64,000 bases of DNA from Streptomyces sp. NBC_01314 (GTDB lineage: Bacteria > Actinomycetota > Actinomycetes > Streptomycetales > Streptomycetaceae): NCBI RefSeq assembly GCF_041435215.1, contig NZ_CP108394.1, positions 5,146,001 to 5,210,000 on the forward strand. Direction: 5' to 3'. The notes under the pieces were generated by a model. The model had not been told where the DNA came from, did no database searches, and saw nothing but the letters and a program-made list of their open reading frames with translations. Position numbers and translations under genes: made by a program. Positions 18,379-28,674 of the stretch are shown here, one piece after another (within the stretch, counting starts at the first letter, position 1; each line of letters opens with the position of its first letter).

Positions 18379-19863
18379 TTACTTCTCCGCCGTCTCTCCC
18401 GTCTGCGTGCCCTCCAGCGGTGGAGCCGTCACACAGCCGTGGGTGCGGCATTCGGGGTGGCGGCAGTCGGGGGCGGGGCGGCGGACCGTGGTGTAGGCCA
18501 GGGCCGAGGCGACGAGGAGGACGAGGGCGCAGGCGACCATGGCGGTGTCGAACGCGCTGTCGAACTGCGTGGGTGAGCGGTACGCCTCCGGCCCCATGCC
18601 CGCGATCAGGGGCAGTGCGGCCACTGCCAGGAGGCCCGCCGCTCGGGCGGCGGCGTTGTTGATGCCGCTGGCGAGGCCGGCGTGGTCGGTGGAGACCGAG
18701 GCGAGGACGGTGGCGGTCAGCGGGGCCACGAGGGCGACCATGCCGAGGCCCATGACCAGGAGGGCGGGGAGGACGTCCGTGGCGTACACGGCGTCGGGGC
18801 CCACGCGGAGCATCAGCAGGACGCCCGCCGCGCACAGCAGGGGGCCGACGGTGAGGGGGATGCGGGGGCCGATGCGTTCGCCGAGGGCGCCCGCGCGGGC
18901 GGACAGGAGCAGCATCAGGGCGGTGATGGGGAGGAGGGCCGTGCCGGCGCCGAGGGCCGAGTAGCCGGAGACCACCTGGAGCTGGAGCGCGGCGAGGAAG
19001 AAGAAGCCGCTGAAGGCCGCGTACACGAACAGGGTGACGATGTTGACCGCCGTGAACTGGCGGGACGCGAAGATGTCCGGCGGCATCATGGGGTCGGGGC
19101 GGTGGCGTTCGACCTGGACGAACGCCACCGCCGCCGCCACGCCGGCGACTGCGGTGACCACGACCGCGAGGGTGCCCGCTCGGGCCTCGATCAGCGCGTA
19201 CGTGATGAAGGCGAGGGACGCGGCGCCGAGCACGGCACCCAGGATGTCGAAGCCCCGGTCGTGGCTGCGGCCGTCCGCGGATTCCGGTACGTGGCGGAGG
19301 GCGATCGGAACGCAGAAGAGGGCCAGGGGGACGTTCAGGAGGAAGACCCAGCGCCAGCCGGGTCCGTCGACCAGCCAGCCGCCCAGGAACGGGCCGACGG
19401 CCGCGCCCATGCCGCCGAAGCCGGACCACAGGCCGACCGCCTTCGCGCGGTCGTCGGGGTGGAACGACGCCTGGATGAGGGCCAGGGAACCGGGGGTGAG
19501 GAGGGCACCACCGACGCCCTGGAGGGCTCGGGCGGCGATCAGTACGCCGCCGTTCGGGGCGATGCCGCAGAGGAGCGAGGCCGCGGCGAACCACACCACG
19601 CCCACGACGAACACCTTGCGGCGGCCGAAGCGGTCGCCCAACGCGCCGCCCAGGAGGATCAGGCCGGCCAGGGTGAGCGTGTACGCGTTGACGATCCACT
19701 GGAGGCTCGCGAGGTCGGCGTCCAGGTCCAGGCCGATGCGTGGAAGAGCGACGTTGACGACCGTCGAGTCCAGCAGGGCCATGCTGGAGCCGAGCACGGT
19801 GGTCAACAGGATCCACTTGCCCTGGGTGGAGGCCATGCGTACGTCGGCCATGGTCGGAATCAT
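18379..19863 (-). CDS. MFS drug exporter, DHA2 (14-TM) family
   Basis: 494 residues from ATG 19863 (ATG 19851 also possible). QGKWILLTTVLGSSMALLDS then TVVNVALPRIGLDLDADLAS is helix 1 with motif D1; GGALGDRFGRRKVF is motif A. About 14 helices are predicted, as in EmrB/QacA drug:H+ antiporters. The C-terminus carries a Cys/His-containing tail (PAPDCRHPECRTHGC), unusual for the family and perhaps metal-binding. No adjacent TetR-type regulator is seen. Substrate unknown. Confidence 0.9.
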   Translation of the reverse strand: MIPTMADVRMASTQGKWILLTTVLGSSMALLDSTVVNVALPRIGLDLDADLASLQWIVNAYTLTLAGLILLGGALGDRFGRRKVFVVGVVWFAAASLLCGIAPNGGVLIAARALQGVGGALLTPGSLALIQASFHPDDRAKAVGLWSGFGGMGAAVGPFLGGWLVDGPGWRWVFLLNVPLALFCVPIALRHVPESADGRSHDRGFDILGAVLGAASLAFITYALIEARAGTLAVVVTAVAGVAAAVAFVQVERHRPDPMMPPDIFASRQFTAVNIVTLFVYAAFSGFFFLAALQLQVVSGYSALGAGTALLPITALMLLLSARAGALGERIGPRIPLTVGPLLCAAGVLLMLRVGPDAVYATDVLPALLVMGLGMVALVAPLTATVLASVSTDHAGLASGINNAAARAAGLLAVAALPLIAGMGPEAYRSPTQFDSAFDTAMVACALVLLVASALAYTTVRRPAPDCRHPECRTHGCVTAPPLEGTQTGETAEK

Positions 19864-20112
19864 CCCGCGACGGGGGCGATCGGGCCAGATGTGCGGGTGG
19901 GCCGGTTGCGCGGTACGCGCCCGTAGCGGTGGGGGCGGGTGGTGAGGGTGCCGGCCGGGCGGGCGGTGGGCGTCCGCCGCCGGGCGGGGTCGCGAGCCCG
20001 GCGGCGGACGGGATGCCGCTGCGCCCGCCCTCCCCCGCTCTCGGCTTCGCCCGAGCGGAGGTACCCTCGGCGCCGCCATCGCCACCATCTCCGCGACTGC
20101 CCGCAGCGACAC

Positions 20113-20152
20113 GACTGCCCGCAGCTGAGTGATGCCGGCTGCGGGCAGTCGC
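20113..20152 (-). terminator. Terminator downstream of fba
   Basis: 14-bp perfect stem (20113-20126 with 20139-20152), 12-base loop, 49 bases after the aldolase stop. A partial extra copy of the left arm precedes it at about 20096-20107. The remaining sequence between the MFS start and here shows no gene. Confidence 0.75.
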
Positions 20153-20200
20153 GGTGGTGTGGCCGGGCCCGGATCGGGCGGCGGGGCCGTTCCCGGTCGG

Positions 20201-21223
<1,023 letters not shown>

Positions 21224-21387
21224 GGTCCGCTCCTTGTATGTGCGGGTGGCGTTGTGCTTACGAGCCCTGACCTAGGGTTGCGACGTCATCGTCGGCCCCA
21301 TCCTTCCAGACGGGACCCGATGCTCCGGCCAGGGCGTCCAGAACTGCCCGGTAACCCCTGACCTTGGTGTTCTCAGGTGTTCCTACA

Positions 21388-21482
21388 GTCCGACGGACTG
21401 CCCCAGCAGCCCGACGGACGGTTCCCACAGCCCGGTGGACGGTTCACGCAGCCCGACGGACTGTCCCCGCAGCCCGGTGGAC
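21388..21482. repeat. 21-bp tandem repeat abutting the pyrE stop
   Basis: Units 21388-21408, 21409-21429, 21430-21450 and 21451-21471, with a half unit to 21482. The pyrE stop begins at 21484-21486. Odd and even units alternate in details (CGACGGACTG versus CGGTGGACGG), suggesting a 42-bp higher-order duplication. The plus strand reads open as PDGL/PGGR heptapeptides but has no convincing start. Confidence 0.9.
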
Positions 21483-21483
21483 A

Positions 21484-22038
21484 TCAGTCGATGCCCAGTT
21501 CGTCCTTCGAGAACGCGAAGAGGTACGGGACTCCGGCGCCCTGCTCGATCTTCTCGGCGGCGCCGGTCGCCCGGTCGACGATGGTGGCGACGGCGACGAC
21601 CTCGGCCCCGGCCTCGCGCACGGCCTCGACGGCGGCCAGCGGGGAGCCGCCCGTGGTGGAGGTGTCCTCGACGACGAGTACGCGTCGGCCGCTGATCTCC
21701 GGCCCTTCGACCCGCCGCTGCAGTCCGTGCGCCTTGGCCGCCTTGCGGACGACGAACGCGTCCAGCCTGCGGCCCCGCGCGGCGGCCGCGTGCAGCATCG
21801 CGCCGGCCACGGGGTCGGCGCCCATCGTGAGACCGCCGACCGCGTCGAAGTCGAGGTCGGCCGTCAGGTCGAGCAGTACCTGCCCGACCAGCGGGGCGGC
21901 CTCGCCGTCGAGGGTGACGCGGCGCAGGTCGACGTAGTAGTCCGCCTCCAGACCCGACGACAGGGTCACCTTGCCGTGCACCACGGCCTTGTCCTTGATC
22001 TGCTGCAGCAAAGATCCACGTACGTCCACGTCAGTCAT
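21484..22038 (-). CDS. pyrE: Orotate phosphoribosyltransferase
   Basis: 184 residues, typical length. Converts orotate and PRPP to OMP in pyrimidine synthesis. The PRPP loop is RRVLVVEDTSTTGGS; GKVTLSSGLEADYYVDLR near the N-terminus and GADPVAGAMLHAAA are family segments. Lies 33 bases downstream of the epimerase-like gene on the same strand, so probably co-transcribed with it. Confidence 0.96.
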   Translation of the reverse strand: MTDVDVRGSLLQQIKDKAVVHGKVTLSSGLEADYYVDLRRVTLDGEAAPLVGQVLLDLTADLDFDAVGGLTMGADPVAGAMLHAAAARGRRLDAFVVRKAAKAHGLQRRVEGPEISGRRVLVVEDTSTTGGSPLAAVEAVREAGAEVVAVATIVDRATGAAEKIEQGAGVPYLFAFSKDELGID

Positions 22039-22071
22039 GGCAGCCAGCTTAAGGGGGCCCTTAATGTCCGC

Positions 22072-22863
22072 TTACAGGTGCCGCCAGGTCCAGGTCGTCG
22101 TGGCTTCCAGGGGGTCGATGGGGGTGACCAGGCGGGGGTGGGTGTTGAGGCCGTCGGGCGGGCCGGTCTGGGGTTCGACGCACACGGCCTCCGCCTGTTC
22201 GTCGTAGATCACGACCCATTCCTCGCGGGAGGCGACCTTCAGTTCCAGCCGTTCCGGCCAGGTGAGGGTGACGTCGACGCCGTCGGGCATGCCGAAGCAG
22301 TCGTCCCAGGGGCCGGGCCCGGGGTCGAGGCGCTTGCCGGTGGGGAGGTGGTCCGCGCCGCGCTCCTCCTGCCACGTGGGCGTGAAGTCGATCCGTACGT
22401 CCTCGCCGCCGGACAGGTTCCGGTTGAACCAGGGGTGCCAGCCGATCTGAGCCGGGAAGGAGGAGTCGTGCGCCTCCACGGACATGGTGAGGGTCAGGGC
22501 GTCCGGGGTGAGGGTGACCACCTGGGTGACGCGGCCGGGGTAGGGCCAGGGCTCCACGAGGTCGTAGGTGAGGACGGCCTCGGTACCGCCGTGGCTCGCG
22601 ACGCGCCAGGCTCCCTCGCGGGTCGTGCCGTGGATGGCGTGGGGCGGGGCGTTGAGGGGCATCTGCTGCACGCTGCCGCCGTCGCGGAACCGTCCGTCCC
22701 GAATCCGTCCGCACCACGGCACCATCGGGAAGCAGCCGAACCGCTCGCCCTGCCGCAGCAGTTCGACCCCACCGACCCGCAGGCCCGCCACCCGGCCACC
22801 GTTCCCCGGCGCCAGCGCCACCTCCGCGTCACCCGCGGCCAACCTGATCTCTTCGCTACTCAC
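22072..22863 (-). CDS. Aldose 1-epimerase-like protein
   Basis: 263 residues from GTG 22863. Galactose-mutarotase-like beta-sandwich: GGRVAGLRVGGVELL, the conserved PPHAIHGTTREGAW (catalytic His region), IGWHPWFNR (second His) and VCVEPQTGPPDGLN (Glu). Matches the shorter GalM-related proteins of actinomycetes rather than full-length GalM; the sugar is unknown. Upstream gene of the pyrE pair. Confidence 0.88.
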   Translation of the reverse strand: MSSEEIRLAAGDAEVALAPGNGGRVAGLRVGGVELLRQGERFGCFPMVPWCGRIRDGRFRDGGSVQQMPLNAPPHAIHGTTREGAWRVASHGGTEAVLTYDLVEPWPYPGRVTQVVTLTPDALTLTMSVEAHDSSFPAQIGWHPWFNRNLSGGEDVRIDFTPTWQEERGADHLPTGKRLDPGPGPWDDCFGMPDGVDVTLTWPERLELKVASREEWVVIYDEQAEAVCVEPQTGPPDGLNTHPRLVTPIDPLEATTTWTWRHL

Positions 22864-23203
22864 CCCTCGACCCTACTGGCCCACCCCACCGAGGAGTTGC
22901 CGGACCACGCTTCCCGCGACGGGGCGGCCGACGGAGGCCGGTTTCGGCGCGGACGGGCGGGGCGCCGGAGCGGGACGGGCGGGGCGCCGGAACGGAGCGG
23001 GTGGGCGTGCGGCCCGCGCGGCGGATACGTCTGCGGCGAGTCGCCGCCCCGCGCGACGAGTCGCCCGACGGAGGGCCGCGTCGACGGAATCGGGCCGGGA
23101 GCAGCCTCCGGGGGCAGGGGCCAAGGGCCGGGACCACGGTGCGGCCGTGTGGCGGGCCGGTTCGCCCGTGCGGCGGGGCGGCCGACGCCCACGGGCCGTG
23201 CCG
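22864..23203. other. Gene-free stretch with a 22-bp direct repeat
   Basis: No convincing gene on either strand. A GACGGGCGGGGCGCCGGA unit occurs at 22952-22969 and again at 22974-22991 (period 22). The segment should hold the promoter of the epimerase-pyrE unit at its left edge. Confidence 0.5.
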
Positions 23204-24058
23204 TCAGCGGCGTTTGCGGAGGGCGCGGCTCACGATGATGGCGGAGGCGACGGCGAGGGCCGCCGCGGGTGCCGCCCAGCGGAGGGTGTCGCTCGCGGAG
23301 ACGGGCTCGGGGGCCGGGACCGGGGCGTACCGGCCGCGCGGCGGTGCGTGGTCGACCTCCTCCGCGCTACGGCCGATCATCGTCCGGCGTGCGTGCGCGG
23401 CCTCCGCCGGCGGCTCACCCCCGGCGACGAAGTCCCCCTCGGCGAAGGGGTCCAGCGCCGACGGCGGTACCTCGGCCTCGAAGACGGAGGCGGGCGGCTC
23501 GTCCTCGACGGGGGCCGAGGGCTTGTCCTCCTCCCCGCCTCGCTCGTCGGCGGCTTCAGCGGATTCAGCGGTCCCGGATTCAGGGGCCTCGGATCCGGCC
23601 GTGGGCTTCGGCTCGGGCTTCGGCTCGGGCTCGGGCTCGGCCGCCGTCGCCAGGTTCTCCGCGAACCTCGCCAGCAGTCGCGTCACCGCCGAGGACACCG
23701 AGTCGGCCGGGAGTTCGGTGATGCGGCCGTCGGCGGTGGCTGTGCCGGTGCAGATGAGGGTGGTGCCCTCGGTGGCCGGGGTGAGGCGGAGTGTGAGGGT
23801 GAGCTTCACGGCGCCGGTGCCTCGGGCCTCGGTTGCGTCGCCCTCCACGGCATAGGAGCCGTCGTCCTGGGCGGTCACGCGGAGGGTGCCGCGGTAGGTG
23901 ATGGTGTGGCCGGCGACGCGTACCTTCACGCGGCCGGCGACGGGCGGGGTACCCGCGTCCTGCTGGAGCCCGGGGACCGCTCGGGCCACCCGCTCGGGGT
24001 CGGACAGCGCCTCCCGGAGGCGGCCGACGGGAACCGGAACGAACACCTCATGCTCCAT
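23204..24058 (-). CDS. SRPBCC (CoxG-like) protein with C-terminal membrane anchor
   Basis: 284 residues from ATG 24058. The N-terminal 150 residues (MEHEVFVPVPVGRLREALSD, then RVARAVPGLQQDAG) form an SRPBCC/CoxG-type ligand-binding fold with alternating strands. A long acidic Pro/Glu linker follows (residues about 155-250, with PKPEPKP repeats). A single helix WAAPAAALAVASAIIVSRAL and a basic KRR tail complete it. Probably cytosolic with the tail in the membrane. Ligand unknown. Neighbour of the spermidine-synthase-like gene. Confidence 0.8.
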   Translation of the reverse strand: MEHEVFVPVPVGRLREALSDPERVARAVPGLQQDAGTPPVAGRVKVRVAGHTITYRGTLRVTAQDDGSYAVEGDATEARGTGAVKLTLTLRLTPATEGTTLICTGTATADGRITELPADSVSSAVTRLLARFAENLATAAEPEPEPKPEPKPTAGSEAPESGTAESAEAADERGGEEDKPSAPVEDEPPASVFEAEVPPSALDPFAEGDFVAGGEPPAEAAHARRTMIGRSAEEVDHAPPRGRYAPVPAPEPVSASDTLRWAAPAAALAVASAIIVSRALRKRR

Positions 24059-24264
24059 GGAAACCGAGCCTACCCAGGTGGCACCGCACCGCACCCATAC
24101 ATACGCGTTATTGCTCGTATTCCGCCCCACGCGATCCCCGGCGACCCACCCGATCCCACGGGCCTCACGGGCCTCACGGGTGCCATGCCGCATGCGCTCC
24201 ATCCGATCCCATGGGCCACACGGGAGGCCCCCGCTCCCATACGCCCCACGCGACCCCGCACGGC

Positions 24265-25905
24265 TCAGCCCGTGTACCTCGGGTGCACCAGGGTCGACGG
24301 CGGTAGGCCCCGCACCCGGTCGGCGGCGTCGAGTGGTGTGGCCCCGGTGCCGAGGTCCGGTGGTGGGCGTCGGCCGGGGCCTGGCCGCGTCGCCAGGACG
24401 AAACCCCAGTCGTGGGGGGCTTGGGAGGTGTGGGCCGCGCGGTCGGGGCCGGTGACGAAGCCGGGGGCGGCGGTGACCCGGTAGGGCATGGTGCGCAGAC
24501 CGGTGGCGCGGACGGTCGCGTCGACCGTCCAGAACACCTGCCGCCGGGACGACACCGGGCCCGCGTGCACCACCATGCGACCGTCGGGGGCCAGCACCTG
24601 ACGGGCCAGGCCGTAGAACTCCTGCGAATAGAGCTTGGTGCTCGCCGTGATGCCGGGGTCGGGAAGGTCCGAGATCACGACGTCGTACGTGTCCGTCGGG
24701 CGAACGCCGCGCAGCCAGGCGAAGGGGTCCTCCGTGAAGACGCGGACGCGGTCGTCGGCGTAGGCGTGGCCGTTGAGGGAGGAGAGGGCGGGGTCCGTGC
24801 GGGCCAGACGCACCACGCCCGGGTCGATATCGACGATGTCCACCTCGCGTACGGCGTCGTGGCGGAGCACTTCGCGGGCGGCGAGGCCGTCACCGCCGCC
24901 GAGGACGAGGACGCGGGCATGGGGTCCGGCGTTCATGGCGGGCTGGACGAGGGCCCGGTGGTAGCGGTGTTCGTCGCGGCCGCTGATGCGCAGGCGGCCG
25001 TCGAGGAAGAGGGAGAGCGGGCGGCCGTCCCTGTCACCGGTGAGGACGACCTCCTGGACACCGGTCCGCAGCGCGACCCGCACGTCCTGGCCGTACACCG
25101 CGCGCCGGGCGGCGCGTTCGAAGTCGTCGACGTGTACGGCGGCGGTGGCGAGGAGGCCGAGGACGGCGAGGTTGGTGACCAGCAGCAGCCGGCGGGCGCG
25201 GCGGGTCAGGTCGTGGCGGAACAGGCCCAGGACGAGGGCGCCGCCGACGAGGGCGTTGACCGTGCCGGTGAGCAGGGCGCCGGTCAACTGGCCGAGCCAG
25301 GGCAGCAGGAGGAAGGGGAAGGCGAGGCCACCGACCAGCGCGCCCACGTAGTCGGCCGCGAACAGGTCGGCGACCGCGCCGACCGCGTCCTGGCGGCGGA
25401 TGCGCTGGATCAGCTCCATCAGCAGCGGGACCTCGGCGCCGATGAGCAGGCCGATGGCCAGGGAAAAGGCGACGAGGAGGTAGCGGGAGCCGCTCGCCCA
25501 CATGCCGCCCCAGTCGCCGGTCCAGGCGAACGCCGCGTACAGCGCGAGGGCGCTGCAGCCGCCGACGAGGGCGAGGGCGGCCTCGATGGCGCCGAAGCCG
25601 AGGGCCGCGCGGGGGCGGAGGCGTTTGGCGGCGAGGGAGCCGATGCCCATGGCGAAGACCATGACCGAGAGGACCACGGAGGCCTGGGTGACGGAGTCGC
25701 CGATCAAGTACGAGGCGAGGGCGACGAGTTCCAGTTCGTACACCAGTCCGCAGGCAGCGCAGACGAAGACGCCGGCGAGGACGAGGAAGCGGCCGATTCC
25801 CGGGCGGACCGGTAACCACGCCTGGGCGCCCGGGCCTCCGTGGCCGCGCCAGGGGGGAGGGGCGCCGGGGGGTGCGGGGGCGTGCGGCTCGATCACTCCT
25901 GGCAC
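24265..25905 (-). CDS. Membrane spermidine synthase-like protein
   Basis: 546 residues from GTG 25905 (GTG 25896 also possible). Seven to eight membrane helices in the first half ([19 protein letters not shown] onward) precede a Rossmann domain resembling polyamine aminopropyltransferases: [31 protein letters not shown] and [12 protein letters not shown]. This fused architecture is widespread in bacteria under the name spermidine synthase, but polyamine synthesis is not proven for it. It follows the DUF2617 gene with an intervening repeat-rich gap. Confidence 0.88.
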   Translation of the reverse strand: MPGVIEPHAPAPPGAPPPWRGHGGPGAQAWLPVRPGIGRFLVLAGVFVCAACGLVYELELVALASYLIGDSVTQASVVLSVMVFAMGIGSLAAKRLRPRAALGFGAIEAALALVGGCSALALYAAFAWTGDWGGMWASGSRYLLVAFSLAIGLLIGAEVPLLMELIQRIRRQDAVGAVADLFAADYVGALVGGLAFPFLLLPWLGQLTGALLTGTVNALVGGALVLGLFRHDLTRRARRLLLVTNLAVLGLLATAAVHVDDFERAARRAVYGQDVRVALRTGVQEVVLTGDRDGRPLSLFLDGRLRISGRDEHRYHRALVQPAMNAGPHARVLVLGGGDGLAAREVLRHDAVREVDIVDIDPGVVRLARTDPALSSLNGHAYADDRVRVFTEDPFAWLRGVRPTDTYDVVISDLPDPGITASTKLYSQEFYGLARQVLAPDGRMVVHAGPVSSRRQVFWTVDATVRATGLRTMPYRVTAAPGFVTGPDRAAHTSQAPHDWGFVLATRPGPGRRPPPDLGTGATPLDAADRVRGLPPSTLVHPRYTG

Positions 25906-26015
25906 GCTACCGTCACGGTTGCGCTCCGCTGGGTCACCCACACGGGTGGTCTGCGACGCTTTGTCGGGTGCCTGATCGCTCGGGGGTTCGAGTGCGTTGG
26001 CGGGTGCGGGTGAGT

Positions 26016-26452
26016 GGGGCTTCTCGCGCAGTTCCCCGCGCCCCTGAAAAGCAGGGGCTGCGCCCCATGCTTTTCGGCCCGCACCGACCATCGTCCCCCG
26101 GGCCGGACCGTCATCTTCCAAGGCCACAGCCTGTCACCTTTGAGGCCCGGGGGGCCGGGTCTTTCAGGCCTGCGGGGCCGTCCTCTTTCAGGGACGCGGA
26201 GCCTTGGTCTTCAGAGGCGCAGGGCCATCGTCTTGGGGACGCGGAGCCTTGGTCTTCGGGGGCGCAGGGCCTGAGTCTTTCAGGCCCGCAGGGCCGTCCT
26301 CGCTCAGAGGGCGGGGCCTTGGTCTTCAGGGGCGCGGGGCCGTCGTCTTTGGGGCGCAGGGCCTGGGTCTGCAGGCCTGCAGGGCCCGTCGTCTTCGGGG
26401 CCCGCAGGGCCGTCGTCTTTTCAGGGGCGCGGGGAACTGCGCGAGAAGCCCC
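26016..26452. repeat. Perfect 36-bp inverted repeats around a degenerate repeat array
   Basis: 26016-26051 and 26417-26452 are exact reverse complements over 36 bp. Between them lie about ten degenerate units of roughly 30 bp built on CAGGGGCGCGGGGCC-, GGCCGTCGTCTTT- and GGAGCCTTGGTCTTC-like words, apparently derived from the end of the same element. Open frames through this block are repetitive and not credible genes. Confidence 0.85.
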
Positions 26453-26556
26453 ACCGGACCCGCACCCGACCACCCACCCCAGCCGACCCACCCTCGCCCG
26501 CCTTACCCCTCGCCCCGCCCGCGAGAGCGCCTCACCCACCCGAGCACCCCGCCCAC

Positions 26557-27078
26557 TCACAGCGTCACCGACACCCTGACCCCCACCCTCGTTCTCGTGG
26601 CCACCAGTTGCCCGTCCTGCGGATACGCGTGCCACGTACGCCAGTGCACCTGCCCCTCGTGTCTCTGCGCGAGCATCGCCGTGAAGGCGTGGGGGCTGCC
26701 GGGGAAGACACCGGCCAGGCCATGGGGGTGGTCGGAGACGAGGGCCAGGAGTTCCTGGGCGCGGCCGGCGAAGGAACCCGGTGACAGGACCTCGACGCGG
26801 GCGGCGAATTCGTACTCCCAGTCGCCCACACGTTTGGCCACACCGAGCGGGAGGGGCGTGCTGGAGCCCGGGATGCAGGCGACCGTCTCCGAACAGTGGC
26901 TTCCCTGCTCCTCCTCCAAAAGTATCTGGTGGGATGCGCCCAGCAGCCGCAACTGCAGCTTCGCGCCGGTGAGTTCGAGGTCGAGCGTGGCGAGCGCGGG
27001 CAGCGGCTCGCGCCCCAGGGCCCAGGCGAGGTCTGCCGCGCGCGTGTCGGTGTAGGAGGTGTTCAGGGTCGTGAGCAT
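26557..27078 (-). CDS. DUF2617 family protein
   Basis: 173 residues. Recognised from MLTTLNTSYTDTRAADLAWA at the start, ATLDLELTGAKLQLRLLGAS, SETVACIPG, EYEFAARVEVLSPGSFAGRA and the end YPQDGQLVATRTRV. Conserved in Streptomyces, often near the membrane spermidine-synthase-like gene, which is the next gene here. Function unknown, cytosolic. Confidence 0.88.
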   Translation of the reverse strand: MLTTLNTSYTDTRAADLAWALGREPLPALATLDLELTGAKLQLRLLGASHQILLEEEQGSHCSETVACIPGSSTPLPLGVAKRVGDWEYEFAARVEVLSPGSFAGRAQELLALVSDHPHGLAGVFPGSPHAFTAMLAQRHEGQVHWRTWHAYPQDGQLVATRTRVGVRVSVTL

Positions 27079-27664
27079 GGATCGGCTCCGCAGCGACGCA
27101 AAGAGAAGAGGAGTGGGTCCGGCGCACCCCGGCCGGCACCGGGAATCGTGGCCCGGTCAGCCAGGTCGGGTGAGGACGACGTCCCAGTCGGTCCGGTCAG
27201 CCGTGTCAGGCCTGCCGGGAGGGACGTCCGGGGGCTGCGTTGGCGATTTATAGGGAATCATGAACTGTGGCGCCACCACAGCGTTTTTACCCAACTTGAC
27301 GTACTTTCCACCCCCCCGAGGGCTGCCCAGCTCAACTGTTCAACCAGGCGTACGCCCCATCGGTCAACACGCTCCCCACACGCCCACCGACCCGGGCGCG
27401 CGAACCCCGGGATGCGCCCACCGGACAACCGGGCCCACCCGGCGTACTCAGGCGCGAATCGGGATTCACCCCCGTGCGCCGCCCCGGCCACGAAGTCGCC
27501 ATGGAACAGGCATGGAACAGGTAGAGAGCAGACACGGATCGGGTACGGAGCGGGTACGGAGCCGGCATGGGGCAGGCATTGGGGGCAAGCAAGGGGCAGG
27601 GCATTGGGCAGGCATGGGCGGGTATGACCACCGAGGCGTCTGCCCCGTCCGAGCGGCACTACAC
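27079..27664. other. Intergenic region with degenerate 11-bp repeats
   Basis: No believable gene on either strand. Between about 27500 and 27630 short words repeat: CATGGAACAGG twice, GGGTACGGAGC twice, and several GGGCAGGCAT variants. The left part should contain the DUF2617 promoter. Confidence 0.5.
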
Positions 27665-27708
27665 ACGTGAGCGCCCGCCGGGAAGTTCGTCCCGGCGGGC
27701 GCTCACGT
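27665..27708 (-). terminator. Strong terminator closing the Cys/Gly-tail array
   Basis: Perfect 19-bp stem (27665-27683 with 27690-27708), 6-base loop, 22 bases after the stop of the last array gene. The strongest hairpin in the window. Confidence 0.85.
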
Positions 27709-27730
27709 CGTGGAGCTCGGCTGCCCCGTG

Positions 27731-28141
27731 TCAGCTGCCTCCACCGCATCCGCCCCCGCCGCCGCAGGAGGACCCGCCGCCGCAGGACGAGCCGCTGCTG
27801 CTGCCGCACGACGACGAGCTGCTACTGCTGCACGACGAGCCACTGCCCCCGGACGACGAACCACGGTCGTCGTCCGACGAGGAGTGGGACGAACCGCTGT
27901 CGCCGACCCCCGCGGCGCCCAGCACCCACCAGCTGTTGTCGCTGCTGCTCGAGTTGCTGTCGCTGCGGCTGCCACTGCGGTGGGCGCTGCGATGAGCGCT
28001 GCCGCCGCCGCGTCCGCCCGACGAGCGGCGACGCGCGGCCGCTCGGGCCGCCCTCGCCCTGCGGTTGCTGACGACACCGATCACCGTCGTGAGACCGACC
28101 ACCGCCACCAGGATGATGCCGATCACCGCAATCGCGTTCAT
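27731..28141 (-). CDS. Membrane-anchored Ser/Gly/Cys-tail protein (array member 4)
   Basis: 136 residues, ATG preceded by GGGGAGGG. One N-terminal helix ([20 protein letters not shown]), a basic Arg-rich stop-transfer, then Ser-rich sequence with [10 protein letters not shown] and a long Ser/Gly/Asp tail with five Cys, ending [11 protein letters not shown]. Longest of four paralogues with the same plan: helix, Arg-rich linker, SWW, Cys-Gly tail. The tail would lie in the cytosol if the positive-inside rule holds. Not recognised as a defined family; Gly/Cys tails of this type also occur on TIGR04222-like membrane proteins. Possible metal binding or modified peptide. Confidence 0.7.
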   Translation of the reverse strand: MNAIAVIGIILVAVVGLTTVIGVVSNRRARAARAAARRRSSGGRGGGSAHRSAHRSGSRSDSNSSSSDNSWWVLGAAGVGDSGSSHSSSDDDRGSSSGGSGSSCSSSSSSSCGSSSGSSCGGGSSCGGGGGCGGGS

Positions 28142-28171
28142 GGCGTCACCCTCCCCTCTTTCTCCTGAGTC

Positions 28172-28271
28172 CCCCGAAGCGACCCCCCGTGGGTGCCTCG
28201 CTCACTTGCGTGTCGGGGAGATGCCCCCGCTGCCGACCGCTCAAAGCCGAGTTGAGCAAGTCCAGAGCTTG
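28172..28271 (-). promoter_or_regulatory. Duplicated 100-bp leader, copy C
   Basis: About 95 percent identical to copy B (28946-29045), five differences in 100 bp. Contains GCTCAA-N7-TTGAGC at about 28241-28259 and the invariant GACCCCCCGTGGG. Read on the minus strand it precedes array member 4 by 31 bases. Probably carries promoter and operator. Confidence 0.7.
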
Positions 28272-28350
28272 TTCGTACGCATCAACACGGAGCTTGTTCC
28301 TACGCATCGACGCAGAGCTTGTTCGTGCGACTGCACAACGTGTTCGTGCG
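28265..28350. repeat. 25-bp direct repeats upstream of leader C
   Basis: GAGCTTGTTC starts at 28265, 28290 and 28315, with a diverged fourth unit (GTGTTCGTGCG) at 28340: exact 25-bp spacing. The first unit overlaps the end of leader C, so the array extends part of the leader outward. No spacers or Cas genes, so not CRISPR. Confidence 0.85.
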
Positions 28351-28353
28351 CGG

Positions 28354-28671
28354 TCAGCTGCTGCCGCCACCGCAGGAGGAGGACGAGCCTCCCCCACAGG
28401 ATGAGCCTCCCCCACAGGACGAGCCGCCGCCGCACGACGACGAGCCGCCGTGGCCGTGACTGTCGCCGTCGCCGCCGCTGTCGGGCCACGGCGACCGTGC
28501 GGCGCCGGCCCACCAGCTGTCGTCCCGTCGGCGCGGGCGGCGCGGCCCCGAACCGGGCGCGTCACCGATACCGCCTCGCGTGGTCAGCACGACGATGGGG
28601 ACCAACAGCGACGCGATCACCACGAGGGCGACGAACAGCAGGACGCCGAGCATGAGGAGTGTCTCGATCAC
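28354..28671 (-). CDS. Membrane-anchored Ser/Gly/Cys-tail protein (array member 3)
   Basis: 105 residues from GTG 28671, three bases after the stop of member 2, so co-transcribed with it. A helix TLLMLGVLLFVALVVIASLL, then a short linker, Arg-rich PRRPRRRDDSWWAGAA, His/Asp/Gly segment (DSHGHGG) and a tail of four SSCGGG-like units ending [10 protein letters not shown]. The His and Cys content would suit metal binding. Same family as members 1, 2 and 4; function unknown. Confidence 0.7.
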   Translation of the reverse strand: MIETLLMLGVLLFVALVVIASLLVPIVVLTTRGGIGDAPGSGPRRPRRRDDSWWAGAARSPWPDSGGDGDSHGHGGSSSCGGGSSCGGGSSCGGGSSSSCGGGSS

Positions 28672-28674
28672 CGG

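Noticed and set aside
25970-26015. Possible tRNA suggested by a GGTTCGAGT-like stretch
   Set aside because: No acceptor or anticodon stems can be formed around it.
26111-27139. Long frames through the 26-kb repeat block
   Set aside because: They consist of translated repeats (for example KTKAP and GPAGL) with no start signals and overlap the DUF2617 gene.
28241-28259. HAIR/HspR site in leader C (GCTCAA-N7-TTGAGC)
   Set aside because: The half-sites are in the opposite order to HAIR (TTGAGT then ACTCAA), so this is a different dyad.
28265-28350. CRISPR-like spacing of 25-bp repeats
   Set aside because: Units are contiguous direct repeats with no spacers, and no cas genes lie nearby.
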